Source: Streptomyces sp. CCM_MD2014
Lineage (GTDB): Bacteria; Actinomycetota; Actinomycetes; Streptomycetales; Streptomycetaceae
Direction of reading: 5' to 3'
NCBI RefSeq assembly: GCF_000772045.1
Contig: NZ_CP009754.1
Span: 4,340,001-4,404,000 of the forward strand
DNA length: 64,000 bases
The notes under the pieces were generated by a model that saw nothing but the letters and a program-made list of their open reading frames with translations, ran no database searches and was not told the origin of the DNA. Below are positions 39,776 to 50,253 of this stretch, piece by piece (position 1 is the first letter of the stretch; the number at the start of each line of letters is the position of its first letter). A program made the position numbers and the translations under genes.

Positions 39776-40893
39776 GCGCGCTCCACCGTGCCCTCCGCCA
39801 CCGCGTACCGCGCCCCCGCCAGCACATGCGGTACGTCGTCGTCGACCGCGGCCGTCACCAGTACCTGCTCACCGGGCGCCACCAGCTCCGCCAGCCGCTC
39901 CCGGCGCCGCGCGTCCAGCTCGGCGAACACGTCGTCCAGGACCAGCACCGGCTCGTTGCCCTCGGCCCGCAGCAGGTCGAAGGAGGCAAGACGCAGTGCG
40001 AGCGCGTACGACCACGACTCGCCGTGCGAGGCGTAGCCCTTGGCGGGCAGCGAGCCGAGCTTGAGCAGCAGGTCGTCCCGGTGCGGACCGACCAGGGTGA
40101 CGCCCCGCTCGATCTCCTGCTTGCGCGCCTCGGCGAGCGCCGCCGTCAGCTGCTCGTACAGGTCTTCGCGCGTGTGGGCCTCACCGGGCGCCGACGGCTT
40201 GTACTCCAGGGCGAGTGGGCCGCCGCCGGGGGCCAGCTCCTCGTACGCCTTGTCGGCCAGCGGCTGCACGGCCGCGATCAGATCCAGGCGCTGGGCGAGC
40301 AGCTCGGCGCCCGCGCGCGCGAGGTGCTGGTCCCAGACGTCGAGCGTGGACAGGTCCAGCGTGCGACCACCGTGCCGGCGGGCGAGCGCGGCCGACTTCA
40401 GCAGGGTGTTGCGCTGCTTGAGGACCCGGTCGTAGTCGGAGCGCACCCCCGCCATCCGCGGCGAACGGGCGGTGATCAACTCGTCCAGGAAACGCCGCCG
40501 CTCCCCGGGATCGCCCTTCACCAGCGCGAGATCCTCCGGCGCGAACAGCACGGTGCGCACGATGCCGAGCACGTCGCGCGGTCTGACCTGGGAGGACCGG
40601 TTGATGCGGGCGCGGTTGGCCTTCCCCGGGTTCAGCTCCAGCTCGATCAGCTGCTGCCGCTCGCCCTGGCGGACCTGGGCGCGGATCACGGCCCGCTCGG
40701 CGCCCATGCGCACCAGGGGGGCGTCGGACGAGACCCGGTGGCTGCCGAGGGTGGCGAGATAGCCGACGGCCTCGACGAGGTTGGTCTTGCCCTGCCCGTT
40801 GGGCCCCACGAAAGCGGTGACGCCCGGGTCCAGGGGCACCTCGACCCGGGCGTACGAACGGAAGTCGGCCAGCGACAGATGCGTGACGTGCAT
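39772..40893 (-). CDS. recF: DNA recombination/repair protein RecF
   Basis: A 373-residue SMC-like ATPase. Motifs are Walker [15 protein letters not shown], the signature region ([18 protein letters not shown]) and Walker [21 protein letters not shown]. RecF with RecO and RecR loads RecA at ssDNA gaps. It overlaps the DUF721 start (ATGA) and lies 65 bases past gnd. The length is usual. Confidence 0.97.
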   Translation of the reverse strand: MHVTHLSLADFRSYARVEVPLDPGVTAFVGPNGQGKTNLVEAVGYLATLGSHRVSSDAPLVRMGAERAVIRAQVRQGERQQLIELELNPGKANRARINRSSQVRPRDVLGIVRTVLFAPEDLALVKGDPGERRRFLDELITARSPRMAGVRSDYDRVLKQRNTLLKSAALARRHGGRTLDLSTLDVWDQHLARAGAELLAQRLDLIAAVQPLADKAYEELAPGGGPLALEYKPSAPGEAHTREDLYEQLTAALAEARKQEIERGVTLVGPHRDDLLLKLGSLPAKGYASHGESWSYALALRLASFDLLRAEGNEPVLVLDDVFAELDARRRERLAELVAPGEQVLVTAAVDDDVPHVLAGARYAVAEGTVERA

Positions 40894-40958
40894 GGTCGTG
40901 CGCCGACCTCCCCAGCCTTCGGGTGTGGACCCTCGGGCGTTTGACCTTCGGGTATTGC

Positions 40959-41834
40959 TTACTTCTTCTCGACCGCGTGGCCGCCGAACTGGTTCCGCAG
41001 CGCGGCGATCATCTTCATCTGCGGCGAGTCGTCCTGCCGGGACGCGAACCGCGCGAAGAGGGAGGCCGTGATCGCGGGCAGCGGCACCGCATTGTCGATC
41101 GCCGCCTCCACAGTCCAGCGTCCCTCACCGGAGTCCTGTGCATAACCCCGGAGCCCGTCCAGGTGCTCGTCGTCGTCGAGCGCGTTGACGGCCAGGTCGA
41201 GCAGCCAGGAGCGGATGACCGTGCCCTCCTGCCAGGAGCGGAATACCTCGCGGACGTTCTCCACGGAGTCGACCTTCTCCAGCAGCTCCCAGCCCTCGGC
41301 GTAGGCCTGCATCATGGCGTACTCGATGCCGTTGTGGACCATCTTCGCGAAGTGGCCCGCACCCACCTTGCCGGCGTGCACGGCGCCGAAGTCGCCCTCG
41401 GGCTTGAGGGCGTCGAAGACCGGCTGCACCTTGGCGACGTTCTCCGCGTCGCCGCCGTACATCAGCGCGTAGCCGTTCTCCAGCCCCCACACGCCGCCGG
41501 AGACGCCGCAGTCGACGAAGCCTATGCCCTTGGCCGCCAGCTCCTCGGCGTGCTTCTCGTCGTCCGTCCAGCGGGAGTTGCCGCCGTCCACGACGACGTC
41601 GCCGGGCTCCAGCAGCTCGCCGAGCCGGTCGACGGTGGCCTGGGTGGCCTCGCCGGCCGGGACCATCACCCACACCACACGCGGGGCGCTGAGCTTGCCC
41701 ACAAGCTCTTCCAGGCTGTGGACGTCGGCGAGGTCCGGATTGCGGTCGTATCCGACGACGGTGTGGCCCGCGCGGCGGATCCGCTCGCGCATGTTGCCGC
41801 CCATCTTGCCGAGGCCGACGAGACCGAGCTCCAT
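40959..41834 (-). CDS. gnd: 6-phosphogluconate dehydrogenase, short (YqeC-like) form
   Basis: A 291-residue NAD(P)-dependent decarboxylating dehydrogenase. The Rossmann start [35 protein letters not shown] and the catalytic KMVHNGIEY identify it. It is the short form of the pentose phosphate enzyme (about 300 rather than 470 residues), usually NAD-preferring. Its place between dnaN and recF is a streptomycete trait. ATG 41834 has AAGGAACGCAACTG upstream. Confidence 0.95.
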   Translation of the reverse strand: MELGLVGLGKMGGNMRERIRRAGHTVVGYDRNPDLADVHSLEELVGKLSAPRVVWVMVPAGEATQATVDRLGELLEPGDVVVDGGNSRWTDDEKHAEELAAKGIGFVDCGVSGGVWGLENGYALMYGGDAENVAKVQPVFDALKPEGDFGAVHAGKVGAGHFAKMVHNGIEYAMMQAYAEGWELLEKVDSVENVREVFRSWQEGTVIRSWLLDLAVNALDDDEHLDGLRGYAQDSGEGRWTVEAAIDNAVPLPAITASLFARFASRQDDSPQMKMIAALRNQFGGHAVEKK

Positions 41835-42023
41835 CAGTTGCGTTCCTTAGGTGTGCGAGGTGGCAAGGCGGCACCTCCGAACCCGCCGGATGCGTGCCGC
41901 GGCACTTTCGTACCCGCGTCGAGCCTAAACCCGGACGCCCGTGCACAGTTGTGGGCATACGCGCTCAGACGTATGCCCCCACCTGCGGATTCGTCCCCAT
42001 CCTGTGGACAGCCGCCGCCGGCG

Positions 42024-42051
42024 CCACCGGCCGGCGGGCGACGGCCGGTGG
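42024..42051 (-). terminator. Hairpin just past dnaN
   Basis: A perfect 9-bp stem CCACCGGCC/GGCCGGTGG with a 10-base loop starts 2 bases after the dnaN stop. It may reduce read-through into gnd and recF. There is no T-run. Confidence 0.55.
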
Positions 42052-42053
42052 GC

Positions 42054-43184
42054 TCAGCCGCTCAGTCGCACCGGCATGATCAGGTACTTGTAGGCCTCGT
42101 CCGCCTCGGCGTCCACCGCGGGCTTGCCGCTCAGCAGCGCCGGCTTGGTGGACGTCGTGAAGGACAGCTGGGCCACCGGGGAGTCGATCGCGCTCAGACC
42201 GTCGAGCAGGAAGGTCGGGTTGAAGGCGATCGAGATGTCGTCGCCCTCCAGCTGGGCGTCGACCCGCTCCACAGCCTGTGCGTCGTCGCTGGAACCGGCC
42301 TCCAGGATGAGCACCCCCTGCTCGAAGCTGAGCCGCACCGGGGTGTTGCGCTCGGCGACCAGGGCCACGCGCTTGACGGCCTCCACGAACGGAGCGGTCT
42401 CGATCACGGCGACGCTGTTGAACTCCGTCGGGAACAGCGTCTTGTACTTCGGGAGGTCGCCCTCCAGCAGACGCGTCGTCGTCCGGCGGCCCGCGCCCTC
42501 GAAACCGATCAGGCCCTCGCCCGCGCCCGAGCCGGACAGCGCCAGGATCACCTGGTCACCGCTGGTCAGCGCCTTGGCGGTGTCCTGGAGCGTCTTGGCG
42601 GGCACCAGGGCGACCGCGGAGATGTCCGGGTTCTCCGGCTTCCACAGGAACTCGCGGACCGCGAAGCGGTAGCGGTCGGTGGAGGCCAGCGTGACGGAGT
42701 CGCCCTCGATCTCGATGCGCACACCGGTCAGGACGGGCAGCGTGTCGTCGCGGCCCGCGGCGATGGCCACCTGCTGCACGGCCGAGGCGAAGACCTCGCC
42801 GGGAACCGTGCCGGTCGCCTCCGGCATCTGCGGCAGCGCCGGGTACTCCTCCACCGGCAGGGTGTGGAGGGTGAACCGCGAGGAGCCACAGACCACCGTC
42901 GCCCGTACACCGTCTGTGGAAATCTCCACCGGCCGGTTGGGCAGGGCACGGGAGATGTCGGCGAGCAGGCGGCCCGAGACGAGGACCGTGCCCTCCTCCT
43001 CGATCTCCGCCTCCACGGACACCCGCGCCGAGACCTCGTAGTCGAAGCCCGACAGGCTCAGCTGTCCCTCCTCGGCCTTCAGCAGCAGGCCCGCGAGGAC
43101 CGGCGCCGGCGGACGGGCCGGGAGGCTGCGAGCCGCCCAGGCCACTGCCTCCGCGAGTACGTCGCGTTCCACCCGGATCTTCAC
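42054..43184 (-). CDS. dnaN: DNA polymerase III beta sliding clamp
   Basis: A 376-residue clamp starting KIRVERDVLAEAVAWAARSLP, with three repeated clamp domains and the C-terminal YLIMPVRLSG. It forms the ring that tethers DNA polymerase III. GTG 43184 is used because AGGAGG lies 7 bases upstream; longer readings extend into oriC. Position and length match S. coelicolor dnaN. Confidence 0.98.
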   Translation of the reverse strand: MKIRVERDVLAEAVAWAARSLPARPPAPVLAGLLLKAEEGQLSLSGFDYEVSARVSVEAEIEEEGTVLVSGRLLADISRALPNRPVEISTDGVRATVVCGSSRFTLHTLPVEEYPALPQMPEATGTVPGEVFASAVQQVAIAAGRDDTLPVLTGVRIEIEGDSVTLASTDRYRFAVREFLWKPENPDISAVALVPAKTLQDTAKALTSGDQVILALSGSGAGEGLIGFEGAGRRTTTRLLEGDLPKYKTLFPTEFNSVAVIETAPFVEAVKRVALVAERNTPVRLSFEQGVLILEAGSSDDAQAVERVDAQLEGDDISIAFNPTFLLDGLSAIDSPVAQLSFTTSTKPALLSGKPAVDAEADEAYKYLIMPVRLSG

Positions 43185-44100
43185 TGTTGCCGCCTCCTGC
43201 TGTTGCCGGCGCTGCTCGCCCTGCTTCGCCTTCGTCGTCTGACCGGTGTCGTCCGCCGCTGTGAGGGGCAGAACACCGGGGACCAGTCTGACGCACCGCA
43301 CTGACAGTAGGTGCCGTTCGGGGTCAAGTCGTGACGAGGGGCGGTCGGGCTCGAGAGGGCGAGTTGTGCACAGGACCCGCTTCGAAACGAATTCCGCTCT
43401 CTCTCTAGTCGTCAGTAGTAGTAGGGCCTGTGGATACCGTGGATAACCCTGTTTGCCCAGGTCAGAGCAGGAATTTTGTCCACGGGGCCTGTGGGCGGAG
43501 CCCGTGGACAACCGGGCCCTTCTGTGGAGAACGGAAAGTTCTGCACACACCGTGCACAGGGAGAGGCGACTTCTCCCCAGACCCGTCCCCAGCTTTACCC
43601 ACGTTTCCCACAGCCCAACCAGGCAGCCTCGTGTGACGCCTTTCACTCGACGCGGTGACGGGGCGCGTCGCGTTGCCGAACAGTGGACAGCCATGTGGAG
43701 AAGCTGGGGATCGCTGGGGACAACCGGCCCCAGCCTGTGGGTTGCCCGTGGACAACTGAATGCACAGCCTGTGGATCATTCCGTCGTCCACAACCTGTGG
43801 AGATCGTTCGTCCACGAATCCACAGGGAGCTGACCTGCCCTGATGATCTCTCACCCACCCGGCCTGTGGACGGGATCGGGACAACTTCCCAGTCCCCAAG
43901 GTGTGGACGGAAAAAACTGGCCCAATCTGTGGAGGACGGCCGTAACCCGGCAGGTATTCGAACAGGGGACAGGACGTCCGTACGAGCCGGTGGGAGCCCG
44001 AGGAGCGTCCCGAGGAGGCCTCGGGCGGCTCCCGGGAGGCACCGGGAGGCACCAAAGGGGCTCTGGAAAGGCGAGGAGGGAAGCGACGGAGAGAAGCCTG

Positions 44101-44130
44101 AGGGAAGCCGAGGGAAGCCGAGGGAAGCCG
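44101..44130. repeat. 10-bp tandem repeat between oriC and dnaA
   Basis: Three exact AGGGAAGCCG units lie in a row, with degenerate copies on both sides (about 44085-44140). The 10-bp period is close to one helical turn. Confidence 0.85.
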
Positions 44131-44142
44131 AGGGGCATGCGA

Positions 44143-44173
44143 AAGGCGCCTCCGGAAGCCTCGGAGGCGCCTT
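44143..44173 (-). terminator. Terminator after dnaA
   Basis: A perfect 12-bp stem AAGGCGCCTCCG/CGGAGGCGCCTT with a 7-base loop lies 27 bases past the dnaA stop on the minus strand. It protects oriC from dnaA read-through. Confidence 0.8.
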
Positions 44174-44199
44174 CGCGGCCGGCGTCGGCGGCCGGGCCG

Positions 44200-46224
44200 T
44201 CAGCCGTTCTTGATGCGGTTGGTCAGCTCGGTCACCTGGTTGTAGATCGAGCGCCGCTCGGCCATCAGATTGCGGATCTTGCGGTCGGCATGCATCACCG
44301 TGGTGTGGTCCCGGCCGCCGAACAGCGCACCGATCTTGGGCAGTGAGAGGTCCGTCAGCTCGCGGCACAGGTACATGGCGATCTGCCGGGCCGTCACGAG
44401 CTGGCGACCGCGCGAGCTGCCGCACAGGTCCTCCACCGTGAGGCCGAAGTAGTCGGCGGTCTCGCTCATGATGGCCGTCGAGGTGATCTCCGGCGTGGAG
44501 TCCTCACCACCGGGGATCAGATCCTTGAGGACGATCTCGGTGAGGCCCAGGTCGACCGGCTGCCGGTTGAGCGACGCGAACGCCGTCACCCGGATCAGGG
44601 CGCCCTCCAGCTCGCGGATGTTGCGCGAGATCCGCGAGGCGATGAACTCCAGCACCTCCGGCGGGGCGTTGAGCTGCTCCTGGACCGCCTTCTTGCGCAG
44701 GATCGCGATGCGCGTCTCCAGTTCGGGCGGCTGGACGTCGGTGATCAGTCCCCACTCGAAGCGGTTGCGGAGCCGGTCCTCCAGCGTCACCAGCTGCTTG
44801 GGCGGCCGGTCGCTGGAGAGCACGATCTGCTTGTTGGCGTTGTGGAGGGTGTTGAAGGTGTGGAAGAACTCCTCCTGCGTCGACTCCTTGTCCGCGAGGA
44901 ACTGGATGTCGTCGACGAGCAGGATGTCCATCTCGCGGTAGCGCTTGCGGAAGCTGTCTCCCTTGCCGTCGCGGATGGAGTTGATGAACTCGTTGGTGAA
45001 CTCCTCCGAGCTCACGTAGCGCACGCGCGTGCCGGGGTAGAGGCTGCGCGCGTAGTGCCCGATGGCATGCAGGAGGTGGGTCTTGCCGAGCCCCGACTCC
45101 CCGTAGATGAAGAGGGGGTTGTAGGCCTTCGCGGGTGCCTCCGCGACCGCGACGGCCGCCGCGTGGGCGAAGCGGTTGGAGGCGCCGATGACGAAGGTGT
45201 CGAAGAGGTACTTCGGGTTGAGGCGCGCGGTGGGCTCGCCGGGGCCGGTCGCCGGAGCCGGCTGTGCGGCCAGCGGTCCGGGAGCCCCGGTGGCGGGACC
45301 GGGGCCCACGGGGCCGCCGCGGTGGACGTGTCCGGAACCCGCCGGGGGCTCGGGCAGGTCCCGGCGGGGGCCGCGCTGGTCGTACTCGCCGCGCTGCTGT
45401 TCGTAGTCGTTTCGCTGCTTGTCGTAGTCGCCGCGTGGACCGTCGTACTCGCCACGGGACTGCTCGTAGTCGGCGCGGGGCTTGTCGTAGTCGCCGCGGG
45501 CCTGTTCGTACTCACCGCGGGACTGCTCGTACTCACCGCGCGGAGAGTCGTACGCCGGGCGTTCCGGCGGCTGCGGCCGGTAGTCCTGCTGCTGGTACGG
45601 GGCGTGGGCGTCGTGGGAGTACGGCGGTGGCGGGGGCTCCTGGCCGTACGGCTCCTGCGACGGGGAGGCGTAGGGGTCCCGTTCCGGGAAGCCGAGTCGC
45701 TGCTGCTGCCAGCCGTAGTCCTCCTGCTGGGCCGGCCGGGGCCAGGAGCCGGGCTCGGGGCGCTGGTACTCCTGCGGGTAGGCGGGCCGGGCGGTCGGGA
45801 GCTGGTCGGCGCGGCCCCTGTCGTAGCCCTCGTACCCGTCGCGGTAGTCCTCGCGGCCGCCATGGCCGGGCGCGGGGAGCTCGGGCTCCTCGTAGCGGGG
45901 CTGGGGGCGGGCCGGCGGCGCCTGTGGAGCAGGCCCGGCGGGTTCGCCCGCGGTGTCGTCGACGGTGATCGCGATGCGGATGGGGCGGCCGCATTCGCGG
46001 CTCAGCGTCTCGCTGACGACCGGGGCCAGGCGGCCCTCCAGTACGCCCTTCGCAAATTCGTTCGGTACGGCGAGCAGGGCGGTGTCGGCGACCAGCGCGA
46101 GCGGCTGGCAGCGCCGGATCCAGTGCTCGTCCTTCGACTCGACGCCCTGCCCGCGGCCTTCTCCGAGGAGTTGCTCCAGTACGCGTGGCCACACTGCGGC
46201 AAGATCGGCAGGTACGTCAGCCAC
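44200..46224 (-). CDS. dnaA: Replication initiator DnaA
   Basis: A 674-residue AAA+ initiator. Domain I is residues 1-95 ([13 protein letters not shown]). Domain II (about 100-320) is very long, with Pro-rich parts and eight 7-residue repeats of the GEYEQSR kind (about 227-283). Domain III has Walker [10 protein letters not shown] (Lys381) and LLVDDIQFL. Domain IV ends with [15 protein letters not shown], the DnaA-box-recognising helix. GTG 46224 matches the usual streptomycete start. The promoter upstream carries two DnaA boxes. Confidence 0.98.
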   Translation of the reverse strand: MADVPADLAAVWPRVLEQLLGEGRGQGVESKDEHWIRRCQPLALVADTALLAVPNEFAKGVLEGRLAPVVSETLSRECGRPIRIAITVDDTAGEPAGPAPQAPPARPQPRYEEPELPAPGHGGREDYRDGYEGYDRGRADQLPTARPAYPQEYQRPEPGSWPRPAQQEDYGWQQQRLGFPERDPYASPSQEPYGQEPPPPPYSHDAHAPYQQQDYRPQPPERPAYDSPRGEYEQSRGEYEQARGDYDKPRADYEQSRGEYDGPRGDYDKQRNDYEQQRGEYDQRGPRRDLPEPPAGSGHVHRGGPVGPGPATGAPGPLAAQPAPATGPGEPTARLNPKYLFDTFVIGASNRFAHAAAVAVAEAPAKAYNPLFIYGESGLGKTHLLHAIGHYARSLYPGTRVRYVSSEEFTNEFINSIRDGKGDSFRKRYREMDILLVDDIQFLADKESTQEEFFHTFNTLHNANKQIVLSSDRPPKQLVTLEDRLRNRFEWGLITDVQPPELETRIAILRKKAVQEQLNAPPEVLEFIASRISRNIRELEGALIRVTAFASLNRQPVDLGLTEIVLKDLIPGGEDSTPEITSTAIMSETADYFGLTVEDLCGSSRGRQLVTARQIAMYLCRELTDLSLPKIGALFGGRDHTTVMHADRKIRNLMAERRSIYNQVTELTNRIKNG

Positions 46225-46601
46225 AGGGCACGCTCTCTCACGAGTCCCTCGAACGTGTGATTCGGGGACGGGTCGGGATGAAACTCGAGTGGGGCAGGGA
46301 TAAGGGAACGAATCGGAGTTCCGTCACGGTAGTCAGCGCGGCGGGTAGGGTTCAAGTTGTTGTCCCCAGCCTGTGGACAAGTGTCTCCCGGTCACCGCTG
46401 GTTTGACCGAATGGCGCAGTCGCACGTACCGTAACCAGGTCGAGTTGTCGATGGCTGCTGCCGCCTGCCTCCGATGGGCACAGGTCACGTCCAAGGTGAT
46501 CGAAAAGCGGTGCACTCGGGCGTAACGCGAGCTACTCGTGGGCGCACGGTGACAGCCAGGACGGCACCCCGCCAACACCCGATTCTTTCTGGAGCCCCCG
46601 A
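46225..46601. other. Divergent dnaA / rpmH promoter region
   Basis: A 377-base gap. The dnaA promoter lies at 46326-46380 (separate entry). The rpmH promoter should lie about 46440-46570; no clear hexamers were identified. GGAGCCCCC precedes the rpmH start. Confidence 0.6.
46326..46380 (-). promoter_or_regulatory. dnaA promoter with two DnaA boxes
   Basis: On the minus strand TTGAAC (46350-46355) and TACCGT (46326-46331) form a -35/-10 pair with 18-bp spacing. Directly upstream are TGTGGACAA (46372-46380, a perfect box in reverse) and TTGTCCCCA (46360-46368). The layout fits DnaA autoregulation of dnaA, known in Streptomyces. Confidence 0.75.
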
Positions 46602-46739
46602 GTGAGCAAGCGCACCTTCCAGCCGAACAACCGTCGCCGCGCGAAGACCCACGGCTTCCGGCTGCGTATGCGTACCCGTGCCGGCCGCGCGATTCTCGCG
46701 ACCCGCCGCAGCAAGGGTCGCGCCCGTCTGTCCGCCTGA
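46602..46739 (+). CDS. rpmH: 50S ribosomal protein L34
   Basis: A 45-residue basic protein starting [18 protein letters not shown] and ending KGRARLSA, an unmistakable L34. GTG 46602 is preceded by GGAG. It is the first gene of the rpmH-rnpA-yidD-yidC-jag-rsmG series and divergent from dnaA, the standard bacterial arrangement. Confidence 0.98.
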   Translation: MSKRTFQPNNRRRAKTHGFRLRMRTRAGRAILATRRSKGRARLSA

Positions 46740-46760
46740 TCCCGATCAGGTCATGACGTC

Positions 46761-47132
46761 GTGCTGCCCACCGAGAACCGGCTGAGGCGGCGCGAGGACT
46801 TCGCGACCGCGGTACGACGAGGCCGCCGGGCCGGCCGTCCGGCCCTCGTCGTCCACCTTCGAAGCGGTGCCACGGACCCGCACGCGCCTGGGGAGAGCGC
46901 TCCCCCGACACGTGCGGGTTTCGTCGTGAGCAAAGCCGTGGGAGGTGCGGTCGTGCGCAACAAGGTGAAGCGCAGGCTTCGCCATCTGATGCGCGACCGG
47001 ATCGACCTGTTGCCCCCCGGTAGCCTGGTAGTCGTACGAGCGCTGCCCGGTGCGGGTGACGCCGACCATGCACAGCTGGCCCGAGACCTGGACGCCGCCC
47101 TGGCGCGGCTACTGGGAGGGGGCGCGCGATGA
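46761..47132 (+). CDS. rnpA: Ribonuclease P protein component
   Basis: A 123-residue basic protein starting [24 protein letters not shown], with the RNR motif [18 protein letters not shown] that contacts the RNase P RNA. It assists 5' maturation of tRNAs. GTG 46761 lies 21 bases after rpmH, and the stop overlaps yidD (ATGA). Confidence 0.97.
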   Translation: MLPTENRLRRREDFATAVRRGRRAGRPALVVHLRSGATDPHAPGESAPPTRAGFVVSKAVGGAVVRNKVKRRLRHLMRDRIDLLPPGSLVVVRALPGAGDADHAQLARDLDAALARLLGGGAR

Positions 47133-47503
47133 AGTACCCGCTGCTGGCTCTGATCAAGCTCTACCAGTGGACGATCAGTCCGCTGCTGGGGCCGGTCTGC
47201 AAGTACTACCCGTCGTGTTCCCACTACGGCTACACGGCCATCGACCGGCACGGAGCCGTCAAGGGCACGGCACTCACCGCCTGGCGCATCCTGCGGTGCA
47301 ACCCGTGGTCGCCGGGCGGCGTGGACCATGTTCCGCCGCGCAAGCGCCCGCGGTGGCACGAAATGCTGCGTGCCGCCTGGCGGGCACGCAAGGGCGGGAC
47401 CTCCGCCGCCGAACCGGCCACCGAGGGACGGCCCGCTCACCCGAGCCCGTCCGAGCCTTCGAGCCCGGCCGCAGAGACCTCGCCCCATGCCCAAGGAGCA
47501 TGA
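47129..47503 (+). CDS. yidD: Membrane protein insertion efficiency factor YidD
   Basis: A 124-residue protein with the conserved start [27 protein letters not shown] (an amphipathic helix with three Cys) and [18 protein letters not shown]. The tail beyond residue 85 is an Ala/Pro/Glu-rich extension. YidD works with YidC in insertion of inner-membrane proteins. ATG 47129 overlaps the rnpA stop; yidC begins 3 bases later. Confidence 0.95.
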   Translation: MKYPLLALIKLYQWTISPLLGPVCKYYPSCSHYGYTAIDRHGAVKGTALTAWRILRCNPWSPGGVDHVPPRKRPRWHEMLRAAWRARKGGTSAAEPATEGRPAHPSPSEPSSPAAETSPHAQGA

Positions 47504-47506
47504 TTA

Positions 47507-48790
47507 GTGGACACGATTGCCAGCCTCTTCAGCTTTATCACCTGGCCCGTCTCCTGGGTCATCGTCCAGTTCCACACGGTGTACGGGGCGATCTTCGGAC
47601 CTGACACCGGATGGGCCTGGGGCCTGTCCATCGTGTCCCTGGTGATCCTCATCCGCATCTGCCTGATCCCGCTCTTCGTGAAGCAGATCAAGGCGACGCG
47701 CGGGATGCAGACGCTCCAGCCGGAGATGAAGAAGATCCAGGAGCGCTACAAGAACGACAAGCAGCGTCAGTCCGAAGAGATGATGAAGCTGTACAAGGAG
47801 ACGGGTACCAACCCGCTCTCCTCGTGCCTTCCCATCCTGGCGCAGTCCCCGTTCTTCTTCGCCCTGTACCACGTGCTCAACGGCATCGCGTCCGGCGACA
47901 CCATCGGGGCGGTCAACCAGAGCCTGCTGGAGAGCGCTCAGAAGGCCCACATCTTCGGGGCCCCGCTGGCCTCCAAGTTCTTCAGCAGCGAGAGCGACGT
48001 CGCCGCCCTCAACGCCTCCCTCACCGACGTCCGGGTCGTCACCGCGATCATGATCGTGCTGATGTCGGCCTCGCAGTTCTTCACCCAGCGCCAGCTGATG
48101 ACGAAGAACGTCGACACCACCGTGAAGACGCCGTTCATGCAGCAGCAGAAGATGCTGATGTACGTCTTCCCGGTCATGTTCGCCGTCTTCGGTGTGAACT
48201 TCCCCGTCGGTGTCCTCGTCTACTGGCTGACCACCAACGTGTGGACCATGGGCCAGCAGATGTACGTCATCCGCAACAACCCGACGCCGGGCTCCAAGGC
48301 ACAGGCCGCCTACCTGGAGCGGCTGCACAAGAGCGTCACCGAGCACGGCAAGACCCGTGGCCGGGGCCAGAGGGCCATCGTGAAGGCGATCGTGGCCAAG
48401 GGCCGGGACCGCAACGAGGCCGAGCGGAAGTTCATCAACGGTCTGAACAAGGCGGGCATGGCCGCTCAGGCCGACGGCAACGTCGTGAAGAGCGAGGCCG
48501 CCGTGGCCGCCCAGAGCGCGGACGGCTCGACCGTGACCACCACGGGGCAGCCCAAGCGTCAGCAGCCCAAGCGGCAGACCAAGTCCCAGCGCCAGGCCAA
48601 GCCCGCCGGTGAGGCCGAGCCGAAGACGTCGCTGACCAAGTCGGACGAGCCGCAGGACGCCAAGCCGGCGGGCAAGCCTGCCGCCGGTGCCAAGAAGCCG
48701 GCTCAGAAGTCCGGCGGCGGTGGCCGCAGCAAGGCCCAGTCCGGACAGCGCAAGGGCCCGCAGCGGCCCAAGTCCCCGTCGAAGAAGTAA
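47507..48790 (+). CDS. yidC: Membrane protein insertase YidC
   Basis: A 427-residue Oxa1-family insertase with about five spans: one near 10-30 ([21 protein letters not shown]), then [29 protein letters not shown], the cytoplasmic helical hairpin [14 protein letters not shown], and later spans after [20 protein letters not shown] and [22 protein letters not shown]. The C-terminal 120 residues are a basic Lys/Gln/Pro-rich tail that probably binds ribosomes. It lacks the large periplasmic loop of proteobacterial YidC. GTG 47507 lies 3 bases past yidD. Confidence 0.97.
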   Translation: MDTIASLFSFITWPVSWVIVQFHTVYGAIFGPDTGWAWGLSIVSLVILIRICLIPLFVKQIKATRGMQTLQPEMKKIQERYKNDKQRQSEEMMKLYKETGTNPLSSCLPILAQSPFFFALYHVLNGIASGDTIGAVNQSLLESAQKAHIFGAPLASKFFSSESDVAALNASLTDVRVVTAIMIVLMSASQFFTQRQLMTKNVDTTVKTPFMQQQKMLMYVFPVMFAVFGVNFPVGVLVYWLTTNVWTMGQQMYVIRNNPTPGSKAQAAYLERLHKSVTEHGKTRGRGQRAIVKAIVAKGRDRNEAERKFINGLNKAGMAAQADGNVVKSEAAVAAQSADGSTVTTTGQPKRQQPKRQTKSQRQAKPAGEAEPKTSLTKSDEPQDAKPAGKPAAGAKKPAQKSGGGGRSKAQSGQRKGPQRPKSPSKK

Positions 48791-48805
48791 GAAGGAGCCC
48801 ATCCC

Positions 48806-49318
48806 GTGACGGAAGGCACCACCTCCGCCGCTGCCGAGGGTGCAGACACCCTGACCCGCCTCGAGCAGGAGGGCGAGATCGCGGCGGACTACCTGGAGGG
48901 TCTGCTCGACATCGCCGACCTCGACGGCGACATCGACATGGACGTCGAGGCCGACCGTGCCTCCGTGTCGATCATCAGCGACAGCGGCAGCCGCGATCTG
49001 CAGAAGCTGGTCGGCCGGGACGGTGAGGTGCTGGAGGCTCTGCAGGAGCTGACGCGCCTCGCGGTGCACCGGGAGACCGGGGACCGCAGTCGGCTCATGC
49101 TCGACATCGCGGGTTACCGGGCGGGCAAGCGCGCCGAGCTGTCCGAGCTGGGCGCCAAGGCCGCGGCCGAGGTCAAGAGCAGCGGTGAGTCCGTGCGGCT
49201 CGAGCCGATGACGCCCTTCGAGCGCAAGGTCGTGCATGACGCGGTCAAGGCCGCGGGGCTCCGCAGTGAGTCCGAGGGCGAGGAGCCGGAGCGCTTCGTC
49301 GTCGTGCTCCCTGCCTGA
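48806..49318 (+). CDS. jag: RNA-binding protein Jag/KhpB (KH + R3H)
   Basis: A 170-residue protein. A Glu/Ala-rich start leads to a KH domain (about 40-110, with DLQKLVGRDGEVLEALQELTRLAVHRETG) and a C-terminal R3H domain (110-170) with EPMTPFERKVVHDAVKAAG. Gram-positive KhpB pairs with KhpA and binds many RNAs, influencing division and wall growth. GTG 48806 follows AAGGAG. Located between yidC and rsmG as in most Gram-positives. Confidence 0.96.
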   Translation: MTEGTTSAAAEGADTLTRLEQEGEIAADYLEGLLDIADLDGDIDMDVEADRASVSIISDSGSRDLQKLVGRDGEVLEALQELTRLAVHRETGDRSRLMLDIAGYRAGKRAELSELGAKAAAEVKSSGESVRLEPMTPFERKVVHDAVKAAGLRSESEGEEPERFVVVLPA

Positions 49319-49337
49319 TCGGCTCCCCCTCGTTCTC

Positions 49338-49372
49338 CGGCCCCGTCTGTTGCGCAGACGGGGCCGAATTTT
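49338..49372 (+). terminator. Terminator between jag and rsmG
   Basis: A perfect 12-bp stem CGGCCCCGTCTG/CAGACGGGGCCG with a 5-base loop is followed by AATTTT. rsmG is therefore probably also driven by its own promoter. Confidence 0.85.
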
Positions 49373-49444
49373 GTCAGCCTGATAGTTCTGGTGGTTCTGG
49401 CACCGGCGCCCTCCGCGCCGGTGCCGTACGGAAGGACGGTCCCC

Positions 49445-50164
49445 GTGTCGGAGGCAGCGGAGCTCCCCCCTGTACCCGAGCAGGCACGTGATGTGTTCGG
49501 TGATCGCTACGCGGACGCGGTCCGCTACGCGGAACTGCTCGCCGAGGCGGGGGTGAAGCGCGGCCTGATCGGTCCGCGTGAAGTGCCCCGTCTCTGGGAG
49601 CGGCACCTGCTGAACTGCGCCGTGCTCTCGGAGGTCGTGCCCGAGGGAGTGACGGTGTGCGACGTCGGCTCGGGTGCCGGCCTGCCAGGGATCCCCTTGG
49701 CATTGGTACGGGACGACCTGAAGATCACCCTTCTCGAGCCGCTGCTGCGTCGTACGAACTTCCTCACCGAGGTCGTGGAGCTGCTGGGCCTGGACCATGT
49801 CACCGTGGTGCGGGGCCGGGCCGAGGAGGTCATGGGCAAGCTGCCGCCGGTGCATGTGGTGACGGCCCGGGCCGTCGCTCCATTGGACCGTCTCGCCACC
49901 TGGGGCATCCCGCTGCTGCGCCCGTACGGTGAGATGCTCGCGCTCAAGGGCGACACGGCCGAGGAGGAACTGAAGGCGGCGACTGCGGCGCTGAGCAAGC
50001 TCGGAGCGGAGGAGACGTCCATCCTCCACGTCGGTGAGGGCGTCGTGGAACCCATGTCCACCGTGGTGCGCGTCGAGGTCGGCGAGAGCCCTGGTGGTGT
50101 GCGGTTCGCCGCCAAGCGAGCCAAGGCCGCACGGACCGGGCGAACGCGTCGGCGTCGCGGATAG
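49445..50164 (+). CDS. rsmG: 16S rRNA (guanine-N7) methyltransferase RsmG
   Basis: A 239-residue SAM-dependent enzyme (GidB) that methylates G527 of 16S rRNA. Motifs are ERHLLNCAVLSEVVP, the SAM loop CDVGSGAGLPGIPLAL, LLEPLLRRTNFLTEVVELL and TARAVAPLDRLATWGIPLLRPYG. Loss gives low-level streptomycin resistance and raises antibiotic output in Streptomyces. GTG 49445 has GGAAGG upstream; a longer reading (49391) lacks a ribosome site. Confidence 0.96.
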   Translation: MSEAAELPPVPEQARDVFGDRYADAVRYAELLAEAGVKRGLIGPREVPRLWERHLLNCAVLSEVVPEGVTVCDVGSGAGLPGIPLALVRDDLKITLLEPLLRRTNFLTEVVELLGLDHVTVVRGRAEEVMGKLPPVHVVTARAVAPLDRLATWGIPLLRPYGEMLALKGDTAEEELKAATAALSKLGAEETSILHVGEGVVEPMSTVVRVEVGESPGGVRFAAKRAKAARTGRTRRRRG

Positions 50165-50253
50165 CTCCGACGGTCCGCCGTACTCCACACAAGCTGCCCT
50201 GCTCACGCATGCCGGAGTGTCGCGGCCGTTCGGCTTGGGCCGCGCTGCATCGT

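Larger units (their letters stand above)
43185..44199. other. oriC: Chromosomal origin of replication oriC
   Basis: The dnaN-dnaA gap holds many DnaA-box-like 9-mers on both strands. Clearest are TTGTGCACA 43364, GTATCCACA (reverse) 43429, TTATCCACG (reverse) 43438, TTGTCCACG 43476, TTGTCCACG (reverse) 43503, TTCTCCACA (reverse) 43523 and 43694, TTCTGCACA 43539, TTGTCCCCA (reverse) 43715, TTGTCCACG (reverse) 43747, TCGTCCACA 43784, TCGTCCACG 43808, and CCGTCCACA (reverse) 43865 and 43902. Most differ by one base from TTGTCCACA. Two groups flank a box-poor stretch near 43613-43690. The less GC-rich 43380-43430 may be the opening site. Confidence 0.95.

Noticed and set aside
42054-43694. A longer DnaN starting inside oriC
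   Set aside because: No ribosome site upstream; the clamp fold begins at GTG 43184 behind AGGAGG.
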